From the NCBI RefSeq assembly GCF_008727715.1, contig NZ_CP044218.1:1054001-1118000 (forward strand): a DNA stretch of 64,000 bases. Direction: 5' to 3'. The position numbers were made by a program, and so were the translations under genes. Shown here piece after piece: positions 26,657 to 33,819 of this stretch. This DNA is from Mesorhizobium terrae (lineage in GTDB: Bacteria; Pseudomonadota; Alphaproteobacteria; Rhizobiales; Rhizobiaceae). Within the stretch, counting starts at the first letter, position 1. The number at the start of each line of letters is the position of its first letter. The notes under the pieces are model-generated. The model was not told the origin of the DNA. It was given only the letters and a program-made list of their open reading frames with translations, and did not search any database.

Positions 26657-27604
26657 ATGGCATTGCCGGAGATTCTCAGCAAAAACCTCAGGATCCCGGT
26701 GGTTGGCTCGCCGCTCTTCATCATCTCGCATCCGCCGCTGGTGCTGGCGCAATGCAAGGCCGGCATCGTTGGCTCCTTTCCCTCGCTCAATGCGCGGCCC
26801 GAGGCCCAGCTCGACGAATGGCTGGCCGAGATCACCGAGGAACTCGCCCGCCACGACGCCGCCCATCCGCACCAGCCTTCGGCCCCTTTCGCGGTCAACC
26901 AGATCGTGCACAAGACCAACGGCCGGCTGGAGCACGATTTGCGGCTCTGCGTGCAATACAAGGTTCCGGTCGTCATCACCTCGCTTGGTGCCGTCGAGGA
27001 AGTGAACCAGGCCGTTCATTCCTATGGCGGCATCGTGCTGCACGACATCATCCACGACCGCCATGCCCGCAAGGCGATCGAAAAGGGCGCCGACGGGCTG
27101 ATCGCGGTGGCGGCCGGCGCCGGCGGCCATGCCGGCACGCTGTCACCCTTCGCGCTGGTGCAGGAAATCCGACAATGGTTCGACGGACCGCTGTTGCTGT
27201 CCGGGGCAATCGCCCATGGCGGCGCCGTGCTTGCCGCGGAAGCGATGGGCGCCGACATGGCCTATATCGGTTCGCCCTTCATCGCCACGGCCGAGGCGCG
27301 GGCGGTGGATGAGTACAAGCAGATGATCGTCGCATCGAAGGCCGCCGACATCGTCTATTCCAACCTCTTCACCGGCGTGCACGGCAATTACCTGAAAGGC
27401 TCGATCCGCGCCCAGGGGCTCGATCCCGACAATCTGCCGGTCTCCGACCCCTCGACGATGGATTTCAGCGCCGCCAAGGCCTGGAAGCAGATCTGGGGCT
27501 GCGGCCAGGGCATCGGCGCCGTCGACAAGGTGGTGCCGGCGGCCGAACTGGTCGAGCGGCTGGTGCGCGAATACCGGGCGGCGAAGGACAGGCTCGCTGC
27601 CTGA
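26657..27604 (+). CDS. Nitronate monooxygenase (2-nitropropane dioxygenase family)
   Basis: A 315-residue TIM-barrel flavoprotein. Motifs fit the family: IVGSFPSLNARP near the N-terminus, GADGLIAVAAGAGGHAGTLSPF for FMN phosphate binding and the active-site His, and LSGAIAHGGAVLAAEAMGADMAYIG-type glycine loops for cofactor binding. The enzyme oxidises alkyl nitronates, possibly including toxic 3-nitropropionate; some members act as enoyl reductases. The ATG at 26657 has GGGAGG 9 nt upstream. The operator shared with the acyl-CoA dehydrogenase gene places it in that regulon. The motif lengths quoted are partial. Confidence 0.88.
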   Translation: MALPEILSKNLRIPVVGSPLFIISHPPLVLAQCKAGIVGSFPSLNARPEAQLDEWLAEITEELARHDAAHPHQPSAPFAVNQIVHKTNGRLEHDLRLCVQYKVPVVITSLGAVEEVNQAVHSYGGIVLHDIIHDRHARKAIEKGADGLIAVAAGAGGHAGTLSPFALVQEIRQWFDGPLLLSGAIAHGGAVLAAEAMGADMAYIGSPFIATAEARAVDEYKQMIVASKAADIVYSNLFTGVHGNYLKGSIRAQGLDPDNLPVSDPSTMDFSAAKAWKQIWGCGQGIGAVDKVVPAAELVERLVREYRAAKDRLAA

Positions 27605-27710
27605 CGCCGCTTTCGTCCAGCTTTTGGCGAGAATCGGCAACGACGCATCTTGAATTTGCGCGGGCTTGCGGCTATCACCCAGCCATCTTCGCGGGCGCCA
27701 AGCTCGCCGG

Positions 27711-27749
27711 GCCGCTTTAGCTCAGTCGGTAGAGCACATCATTCGTAAT
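27711..27749 (+). repeat. Truncated 5' half of tRNA-Thr (39-bp direct repeat)
   Basis: The 39 bases from the acceptor 5' strand to the end of the anticodon loop are identical to the first 39 bases of the complete tRNA at 27846-27921. The following sequence (27750-27845) is unrelated and cannot form the T arm or acceptor 3' strand. It is therefore not a functional tRNA but a recombination or attachment scar. Confidence 0.85.
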
Positions 27750-27845
27750 TGGCGGGTCCGCCAGAGAATGAAGTGCAAAGCCAGCGGGTTAGGGTTGAAG
27801 AGTAAGAGTTAGTAGGGCCATAGTAGTGTGGCCGATCGTTGGTAA

Positions 27846-27921
27846 GCCGCTTTAGCTCAGTCGGTAGAGCACATCATTCGTAATGATGGGGTCAGGTGTT
27901 CGAGTCACCTAAGCGGCACCA
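27846..27921 (+). tRNA. tRNA-Thr (anticodon CGT)
   Basis: A 76-nt cloverleaf with CCA encoded. The acceptor GCCGCTT pairs with AAGCGGC, the D arm is GCTCAGTCGGTAGAGC, the anticodon stem CATCA/TGATG encloses TTCGTAA with anticodon CGT, and the T arm is AGGTGTTCGAGTCACCT. A T-rich run follows. It marks the left border of an accessory, AT-richer segment. Confidence 0.95.
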
Positions 27922-28032
27922 ATTTTTTCCGACAAAAATCAACTACTTGATTCGCCAACTCGTTTGGCGAATTCTCCATGGAATGGCCTTGGGTACCCCC
28001 AGGGCACCACGCGAGCGATTTGCGGACCAAAC

Positions 28033-28335
28033 GTGGCTGACGATGAGCCCCAAGAAAAACGTACTTTTACCCGTGAAGAAATGTATGACCTTGTGTGGTC
28101 GACGCCCATTCAGAAACTAGCTGAGCGGTTCGGGCTATCGGATCGCGGCCTGACGAAAACGTGCATCCGACATCAGGTGCCAGTACCGGAGCGTGGATAC
28201 TGGGCGAGGCTTGCTGCCGGTCAGAACCCGACGAAACCGCCCTTAAGAAAACTCAAGCTGGCTGGACTTGAACCTGTCCAAATCGGCGCACACAAGCCGT
28301 CCTATAAGCATCAGCGGAGTCCTTCCGCCGCGTGA
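28033..28335 (+). CDS. Truncated accessory protein of unknown function
   Basis: About 100 residues containing TREEMYDLVWSTPIQKLAER and SDRGLTKTCIRHQVPVPERG, then YWARLAAGQ. This is the N-terminal module of a widespread protein family found on mobile DNA, usually much longer than this. The module resembles a helix-turn-helix. Here the frame ends soon after the module with a non-family tail, so it is probably truncated. The GTG at 28033 is taken as the start; an upstream start at 27964 is possible but has no better ribosome site. Confidence 0.5.
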   Translation: MADDEPQEKRTFTREEMYDLVWSTPIQKLAERFGLSDRGLTKTCIRHQVPVPERGYWARLAAGQNPTKPPLRKLKLAGLEPVQIGAHKPSYKHQRSPSAA

Positions 28336-28408
28336 GGGTGGATGCTAGATAGATTGCCATAGCGTCCAGCGCAGTGCTGCCGCCCACTTCGTCATCATCT
28401 TCTGACAT
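28253..28408 (-). CDS. Possible small protein (51 aa)
   Basis: The reverse-strand frame starts with ATG at 28408, preceded by GGGAGG at good spacing, and begins MSEDDDEVGGSTALDAMAIY. It is acidic at the N-terminus and basic later. It overlaps the 3' end of the truncated accessory gene on the other strand. No family is recognised. Confidence 0.25.
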   Translation of the reverse strand: MSEDDDEVGGSTALDAMAIYLASTLTRRKDSADAYRTACVRRFGQVQVQPA

Positions 28409-28601
28409 TGCGCCCTCCCAAGCACGTGCAGCCAACGACATCAACTGGTGGCCGTCAATTCACGGTTTGTGACTTGCTCCAGAACAACTTATCAGCGCCC
28501 ACCGCTCGCACGGTGGGCCCCATATGATCCCGGCTATACTGCGATTTCCTCCGGCGGCGGAATCGGTTAGTTTTGTCCGAGCGTTGTTGAGGGACTAGCC
28601 G

Positions 28602-28817
28602 TTGCCATATGTAAAGGTCGAGATTGCCAAAGGGATTGTGTCCACCGATCAAAAGAGGGCAGTGATCCGGGGTATGACGGATGTTCTTGTCCGCGAATTG
28701 GGTCGCGACCCCGAATACATCTTTGTCGTCATAGATGAAGTCGAGACGGACAATTGGTGACGGAAGGGCCAGTCGCTAACCGAACTCTGGGCAGAGCTCG
28801 ATAACAAAAAGACTTGA
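28602..28817 (+). pseudogene. 4-oxalocrotonate tautomerase family gene interrupted by a stop codon
   Basis: From a TTG start with GAGGGA upstream, the frame reads LPYVKVEIAKGIVS (N-terminal Pro as catalytic base), then VIRGMTDVLVRELGRDP and YIFVVIDEVETDNW. A TGA at 28758-28760 follows where homologues have Gly. The same frame continues as RKGQSLTELWAELDNKKT to the next stop at 28815. A single GGA-to-TGA change would explain the break. The N-terminal 52 residues contain the active-site Pro but lack the C-terminal segment needed for oligomer packing, so loss of function is likely. Confidence 0.7.
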
Positions 28818-28866
28818 GGCCGCATCGGGCTGCGGTTGCAGAGGTGGATCGTTCTAGCCCGGCTCG

Positions 28867-28971
28867 CTATTTTGGCACGGCCTCATCCCACTCTCGGTCA
28901 CGTGGTGTCTCTTCAGCGATACGCGCCCAGGCGGCTTGTCCCAGTTTTGCCCGGTACTCAGCCATCGGCAT
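28867..28971 (-). CDS. Possible very small ORF (34 aa) or gene remnant
   Basis: The reverse frame reads MPMAEYRAKLGQAAWARIA and ends in WDEAVPK. Composition looks protein-like, but no family or ribosome site is clear. It may be the tail of a decayed gene in the region between the broken tautomerase and the glycosyltransferase. The rest of 28818-29087 shows nothing recognisable. Confidence 0.2.
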   Translation of the reverse strand: MPMAEYRAKLGQAAWARIAEETPRDREWDEAVPK

Positions 28972-29087
28972 GTCACACCTGATCAGCGCTGCCTTCCGTC
29001 TGCACGATCAACTCAACGCACCCGTGAAGAACGGCTACGCGGCTCACACATTCCATTGCAGCATCGAATCGATCGGCGTGTCGTTCT

Positions 29088-30128
29088 TCAAATCGGGTCG
29101 TCTTCATTGACGGCTGCCTTATCGGTGATCAGCGATAGCCGGTGTAGTTTCCATCGCGATAGGTTTGGATGAAGCACACGTTTCGGCACCGAGGCGATGT
29201 CATAGTTCAGGAATGCCAGTAACAATTGTAAGCCCATTAGGACGGTAAGAGCCGCAATCATCACCGTTCCCGCTGTGGCGACGATGTCCCTGATCGCGGA
29301 AAGGTACCAATGATAGCTTCCCCAGATCATTCCAAATGAAACGAGTAAAAGGCCGGCGACCAATTCCACCGATGCAGCGGTAAAGTCTCTTGTAAAATAT
29401 CTGTAGATGATCCGCTTGATGAAATTTCGCACGTGCTTGGCGAAAAACTCAGGGATAATTTTTCCGATTCGAAGGCCACTTACCTCGTCTTCGTAGCGCG
29501 CCTGCATGGGGACATCGACGACGACCGCGTTCAAGCTATTCAGCCGGAAAAGAATGTCGGTCTCGAAAAAATATCGGTTGCTGATCTTCTTGAACGGAAG
29601 GCGCTCCGCGACTCTGGCATGAATGGCAGTATAGCCATTGGTCGGATCGAAAATATTCCAGTAACCGGTCGACAGTTTGGTCATGAAAGACAGAGCTGCA
29701 TTGCCGACTACACGGGCTCGAGGCATCGCTTCGAAGGCCTCCGGATCAAAGAATCTGTTGCCTTTCGTATAGTCGGCGTCACCTGCAGCGATCGGCACAA
29801 CGAATGCCGGAAGAAGCGCCGGGTCCATCTGACCGTCTCCATCGATTTTCACGATGATCTCGGCACCGGCAGCTATCGCCTCTTCGTAGCCTCGCATGAC
29901 GGCACCACCAACACCCAGATTATGCGTGTTTTCGAGAACGGCAACGCGCGGGTCTGTACAATTCTCGCGGACGAACTTACCGCTCCCGTCAGGGCAACGA
30001 TCGTCAACGGCGAAAATGGTTGTAACCTCAGGACCTATTGATCTAATGACGTCTAATATATGCGCACCGACTCGATAACACGGTATAACGACTGAGATCG
30101 ACGGCGTTTGCATCGGTAGGTTAGCCAT
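29088..30128 (-). CDS. GtrB-like polyprenyl-phosphate glycosyltransferase (family 2)
   Basis: A 346-residue protein. The GT-A domain begins SISVVIPCYRVGAHILD, has the Asp pair VDD at 42-43 and the metal-binding DGDGQM at 96-101, and ends with KISNRYFFETDILFRL. Two hydrophobic helices at about 245-310 anchor it in the inner membrane. This matches GtrB/DPM1-type enzymes that load a sugar onto undecaprenyl phosphate at the cytoplasmic face. Its ATG overlaps the stop of the preceding gene (TGATG). The start at 30128 avoids an upstream ATG lying in that gene. Confidence 0.85.
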   Translation of the reverse strand: MANLPMQTPSISVVIPCYRVGAHILDVIRSIGPEVTTIFAVDDRCPDGSGKFVRENCTDPRVAVLENTHNLGVGGAVMRGYEEAIAAGAEIIVKIDGDGQMDPALLPAFVVPIAAGDADYTKGNRFFDPEAFEAMPRARVVGNAALSFMTKLSTGYWNIFDPTNGYTAIHARVAERLPFKKISNRYFFETDILFRLNSLNAVVVDVPMQARYEDEVSGLRIGKIIPEFFAKHVRNFIKRIIYRYFTRDFTAASVELVAGLLLVSFGMIWGSYHWYLSAIRDIVATAGTVMIAALTVLMGLQLLLAFLNYDIASVPKRVLHPNLSRWKLHRLSLITDKAAVNEDDPI

Positions 30129-31411
30129 CAGGCCGCAGCACCGAGCGGCCAAATATGCCGCAGCACATGTGAATTCGGCACACGCGCAGGCATTTCGACG
30201 CCTGCCGCGAAATATGTGCCTTCGGGAACATGTTCTCCGGTCCGTTTGGCGTGGACCGCAAACTCCTCGTCGAACCGCATGAGATGGTTGCCAACCGTCA
30301 AGGGTGCTTTCATATCCACCTCGTCCCAGAAGGCTAGTTGGTAGAAGAGCTTGGTATCGTCAAACTGGTCGACTTCGACATAGAAAGCATTTTGTCCTTC
30401 GATATGGCCCGTGGACAAGATCCGCGCAGCGTTATCACGCTCCTCCTTGGTTGCGAAGAATACATGAGCGTCGTTTGTCATACACTGCTCGACGCTGACC
30501 GGTTTAAGATTGAGGCGCTCCAGAAATCGCAGCGGATCTATCTGGCGGTAGATGTAGAAATCCTCGTCAGAAACGTTGCGCTGGGACAGGCCGTTCAGGA
30601 CCAAGATCTTAACATCAGCACCTTCCTTCGGAAGGACAAATGACAAGACCCGGTCGATCGTCTTGAATACGAATTCTCCAGTCGCATCGAGATGGCCGCC
30701 GCTTTCCCAGTCATGATGCTGAAAATGTGCAATCGAGTTTAGAAAGATGATGTTTGCATCTGGATTATGGGCCTTGCGGAATTTCGCAAACACCCGCGCG
30801 GACATCAGTTCGTAGGCGCCGAATAGCACCGCGGTGTTCACCCCTGTACGCAACACATTGCGAGCCAGATACCAGCCGTCTGAAATCAGTTTCGACAACG
30901 GGATGTTACGGAGGAGGTAAGCGCTTGTTTTCAGCGCGGAACCAAGAAGGCGACTCTTGGAAGGCGCCAGGTAATTCTTCGCGAAATATCCGGGCAGTTG
31001 AAGAAAACCCGAAACGTTCTCGGGGAACGGCCGTTCGGAGAACGTCCATGGGTCGGCTACAAAAAACAGATTGTTCTTTGCGTTACTACGCGATGCGTTC
31101 ATCACGCCCCACACACCGGTGGTCCAACCCTCTCTGCCAATCCGCTCCCAAATCTGCGTATGTTTAAGCTTGGTGACGTCGCCCAGCCGGATGACCTCGT
31201 GCTCTTGTGAAGGCGTTTCCGTGTGGACTGAAACCCACTGCACCCACGGATCCAAGCCATGGTGCTCATGCTCTTGATCCGCCATAGTAGATCCTGTTCG
31301 GAACGACAGAACACGCTTCAGACTCTTCAGGTCAAGCTCGTCGGCGGCTTTCCGAAGCAGGTCGGTATTGAATTCGTTGATCTCGATTACCAGAACTTTT
31401 TCGCCAGCCAT
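30128..31411 (-). CDS. Alkaline-phosphatase-superfamily-like protein of unknown activity
   Basis: A 427-residue cytoplasmic-looking protein with no signal peptide. The opening VLVIEINEFNTDLL mirrors the metal-binding strand of type I phosphodiesterases (usually VIGIDGLD), WVQWVSVHTETPSQ resembles the nucleophile loop, and FLNSIAHFQHHDW resembles the Asp-x-x-x-His metal site. The usual SDHG segment appears as LNGLSQ, so the second metal site is altered and catalysis is uncertain. It lies between the flippase half and the glycosyltransferase genes, 14 bp and -1 bp away, so it should act in the same glycan pathway. Confidence 0.5.
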   Translation of the reverse strand: MAGEKVLVIEINEFNTDLLRKAADELDLKSLKRVLSFRTGSTMADQEHEHHGLDPWVQWVSVHTETPSQEHEVIRLGDVTKLKHTQIWERIGREGWTTGVWGVMNASRSNAKNNLFFVADPWTFSERPFPENVSGFLQLPGYFAKNYLAPSKSRLLGSALKTSAYLLRNIPLSKLISDGWYLARNVLRTGVNTAVLFGAYELMSARVFAKFRKAHNPDANIIFLNSIAHFQHHDWESGGHLDATGEFVFKTIDRVLSFVLPKEGADVKILVLNGLSQRNVSDEDFYIYRQIDPLRFLERLNLKPVSVEQCMTNDAHVFFATKEERDNAARILSTGHIEGQNAFYVEVDQFDDTKLFYQLAFWDEVDMKAPLTVGNHLMRFDEEFAVHAKRTGEHVPEGTYFAAGVEMPARVPNSHVLRHIWPLGAAA

Positions 31412-31425
31412 GCTGTCCGCCTCTC

Positions 31426-31779
31426 TTAGCTACGTCCGAACGCCGAAATACATATGCCAGCGATTATAGCCATCGAGGCGAGCGCGTCGTACCATGACAG
31501 CCGCTCCGAGAAAAAGATCAAACCGCCGATCGGAACGATAACGAAAGTCATCGACAGAAACGGGTAAGCGGCCGACAGAGGTGTTTGCCTCATAATGTAA
31601 AGCCAGCCTATCGATGAAGCGCCGTAAAGTGCAAATGCGCTTGATACCCACGCGATCACCCGAAAATCGAAAGGTGTTCCAGCCGCAACCCAGGCCTGAC
31701 TGCCTGCCTTTATCATGATCTGCCCCGACGCCACCCCGAACGCGGCGATAATACATGATATCATTGTGACAATCGACAT
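31426..31779 (-). CDS. SMR/EamA-type small membrane protein, ArnE-like flippase half
   Basis: A 117-residue protein with four transmembrane helices. The Gln/Lys pair in VASGQIMIKAGSQAW and the motif PLSAAYPFLSMTFVIVPIG correspond to the ArnE/ArnF subunits that flip undecaprenyl-phosphate-linked aminoarabinose. It is the first gene of the operon with the phosphatase-like and GtrB-like proteins, which suggests that it moves the lipid-linked sugar across the inner membrane. The promoter should lie in the 116-bp gap shared with the divergent GT-C-like gene. Confidence 0.72.
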   Translation of the reverse strand: MSIVTMISCIIAAFGVASGQIMIKAGSQAWVAAGTPFDFRVIAWVSSAFALYGASSIGWLYIMRQTPLSAAYPFLSMTFVIVPIGGLIFFSERLSWYDALASMAIIAGICISAFGRS

Positions 31780-31895
31780 TCGGAGCGCCCTTCAAATACT
31801 AAATCGCCACGCCGTGTACCTTGGATTTCCGCCCGTGTCGATTGCGTGTCGCGGGCTCCTCAGCTAAGAACCGCCGGGATTGAGCGGGGCGTACA

Positions 31896-33758
31896 TTGCA
31901 GATTTTTTTTCTCGGACTTTCTCTGATCGGCCTATGGATCGGCGCGTCGGTCTATCTTCGACTTCCAGTCTGGTTCGTTCCGTTTTTCGTAACCTGTTCG
32001 ATCATCGTGGTATTATACGCTGCGGCGCTCTTCGGATTTCCCTACCCCGTCGCGATCTCTATCTACCTACTCGGCTTCGTGTGCCTGATGCACGTGCTGC
32101 AGAAGATAATCTGGGACAAACTCGATCCCGGCACTGCGGTCTACTTCGCGGCAGTTCTGTTAGTCTTGATCTGTTTCTACGTTCGGCTGGCGAATGATTT
32201 CCAGTTCCTAGGTTGGGACGAGTTTTCCCATTGGGCCCTCGCCGTCAAGAATCTGCTTGCCGATCAGGCACTCTGGGGAGCGACGTCGAACATCCAGTTC
32301 AAAGCCTATGCGCCAGGCACTGCGGTGCTGCAGTATTATTTCGCTTTTTTCGGCGGCAGAGGCGAAGCGGCACAACTCATCGGGATCGATGTGCTGATAG
32401 CCTCAGCGATCACGGCCACGATCGGACCGGCGATACGCCAACCAATCGTCGCCCTTCTCTTGGCCGGACTATGCGTCTTTCTCTGCTACTTGCTCGGATA
32501 TTCGCTCTACGACATATATGTCGACCACACGCTAGGCTTCGTGTTCGCCGCAACACTGTCGGCCAGCTTTTCGCTGCCGAGAAACTGGATCGGTGTGCTC
32601 GCGCTGGTGCCGCCGATTGTCACCCTTCTGCTGATCAAGCATGTCGGGCTTTTGCTTGGGCTTGTTGTGGTTGCCGCCGTCACATGCAGCCAGTTGTGGA
32701 GGGATCGATCCGCACTGCGCGAGCTGAAGATGAAGGCAGTTCTTGCGGCGATAGCTCCAGGTGTACTTCTCCTCGCCAGCATTCTGGCCGCCAGTTGGAC
32801 CTGGAAGAACTATGTCGCGGGGATAGGGGAAACCACCCAAACGATCACGCTACGATCGCTTCTTGGCTTCCTCTTCGCCCCTGACGAGAGATCGCTTGTA
32901 ATACAGGCCGAGTTCACGAACCGGTTCTTTAACGGTTCTGCCGCGACCGTCTGGCTCCCTGTTGTTTGGCCAGATGAAATCGGGATTTCACTTGCGAAGG
33001 TTTTCTTTGTACTTGTCGCAGCCACACTGGCACTCGCCGCGCTAGTAAGGCAATCGAGGGTGGTTATATCCCTCGGGGTACTAACCGCTGGATCAATCGG
33101 CTATTTACTCGTCCTGCTCGCCGCCTACCGTTACTATTTCGGGGAATACGAGGGCCGGATACTGACCTCTTTCGAGCGATACTTTGGCACCTATCTCTTA
33201 GCGTGGGGCGTGGTGTTGCTGGGTATTCTATGCCGCCAAATCGCGATTGCGCCTCAGGGGGTGCGCATAGCGGCAAGCGCAGCCCTTGCGATGATCTTCC
33301 TAGCTTCGCCTGTCGGCCTACGAAACACGGTGTTTCTCGGTCCTGAGCAGCGAACCGCGTCTGCGGCCAAGGATGCGAAAATGCGTGGTGAACTCGAAAC
33401 CATCGCCAACGTTTTGCTTCCGCAGACTTCGAGGAAAAGCGTTATCTACTACGTTGACCAGGACACAACGGGCTATTCCTATTATCTTTTCAGATACCTA
33501 GTCGCTCCATTGGCAACCAATAAATGGTGCTGGTCGCTCGGAAAGCCGTATCGTGAAAGCGATCTTTGGACCTGCGACAAAGAAATGGCCAAGGAATGGC
33601 GCGACTACAGCTTTGTCGTCACTTACAACGCTGACGCTCAGTTCTGGCAGAGGTACGGTGCAATCTTCGATCCCAAGGACAGAGGCGCGCGCGTCGGCAT
33701 CTACCGGATCACGTGGCTTGGAGATGCGTCGGTGCAGCTTGAGAGGATTGGGCCGTAA
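31896..33758 (+). CDS. Multispan membrane protein, probable GT-C glycosyltransferase
   Basis: A 620-residue protein with about 11-12 hydrophobic helices and a hydrophilic C-terminal domain (about 500-620). The first large loop contains FLGWDEFSHWALAVKNLL with Asp108/Glu109, placed where GT-C enzymes have their catalytic acidic residues, followed by FKAYAPGTAVLQYYF. Such enzymes transfer sugars from polyprenyl-phosphate donors at the outer face of the inner membrane. The gene is divergent from the flippase/GtrB operon. The start TTG at 31896 is the best available but weakly supported. Codon use is AT-richer than in the flanks. Confidence 0.65.
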   Translation: MQIFFLGLSLIGLWIGASVYLRLPVWFVPFFVTCSIIVVLYAAALFGFPYPVAISIYLLGFVCLMHVLQKIIWDKLDPGTAVYFAAVLLVLICFYVRLANDFQFLGWDEFSHWALAVKNLLADQALWGATSNIQFKAYAPGTAVLQYYFAFFGGRGEAAQLIGIDVLIASAITATIGPAIRQPIVALLLAGLCVFLCYLLGYSLYDIYVDHTLGFVFAATLSASFSLPRNWIGVLALVPPIVTLLLIKHVGLLLGLVVVAAVTCSQLWRDRSALRELKMKAVLAAIAPGVLLLASILAASWTWKNYVAGIGETTQTITLRSLLGFLFAPDERSLVIQAEFTNRFFNGSAATVWLPVVWPDEIGISLAKVFFVLVAATLALAALVRQSRVVISLGVLTAGSIGYLLVLLAAYRYYFGEYEGRILTSFERYFGTYLLAWGVVLLGILCRQIAIAPQGVRIAASAALAMIFLASPVGLRNTVFLGPEQRTASAAKDAKMRGELETIANVLLPQTSRKSVIYYVDQDTTGYSYYLFRYLVAPLATNKWCWSLGKPYRESDLWTCDKEMAKEWRDYSFVVTYNADAQFWQRYGAIFDPKDRGARVGIYRITWLGDASVQLERIGP

Positions 33759-33769
33759 TCGCCGACGGC

Positions 33770-33785
33770 GCGCTCGCAAGAGCGC
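33770..33785 (+). terminator. Hairpin after the GT-C-like gene
   Basis: GCGCTC (33770-33775) and GAGCGC (33780-33785) enclose a GCAA tetraloop just past the stop at 33758. A second weak stem GGGG/CCCC lies near 33801-33815. No strong T run follows, so termination is only likely, possibly for both converging genes. Confidence 0.4.
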
Positions 33786-33819
33786 ATGGTCCGACAGTCT
33801 CATGGGGATTTGATGCCCC

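Noticed and set aside
27711..27785. First tRNA-like sequence as a second functional tRNA
   Set aside because: Only the 5' half matches; no T arm or acceptor 3' strand can be formed.
28814..29110. 98-aa forward frame between the tautomerase and the glycosyltransferase
   Set aside because: No ribosome site or recognisable motif; the opposite strand holds an equally weak frame.
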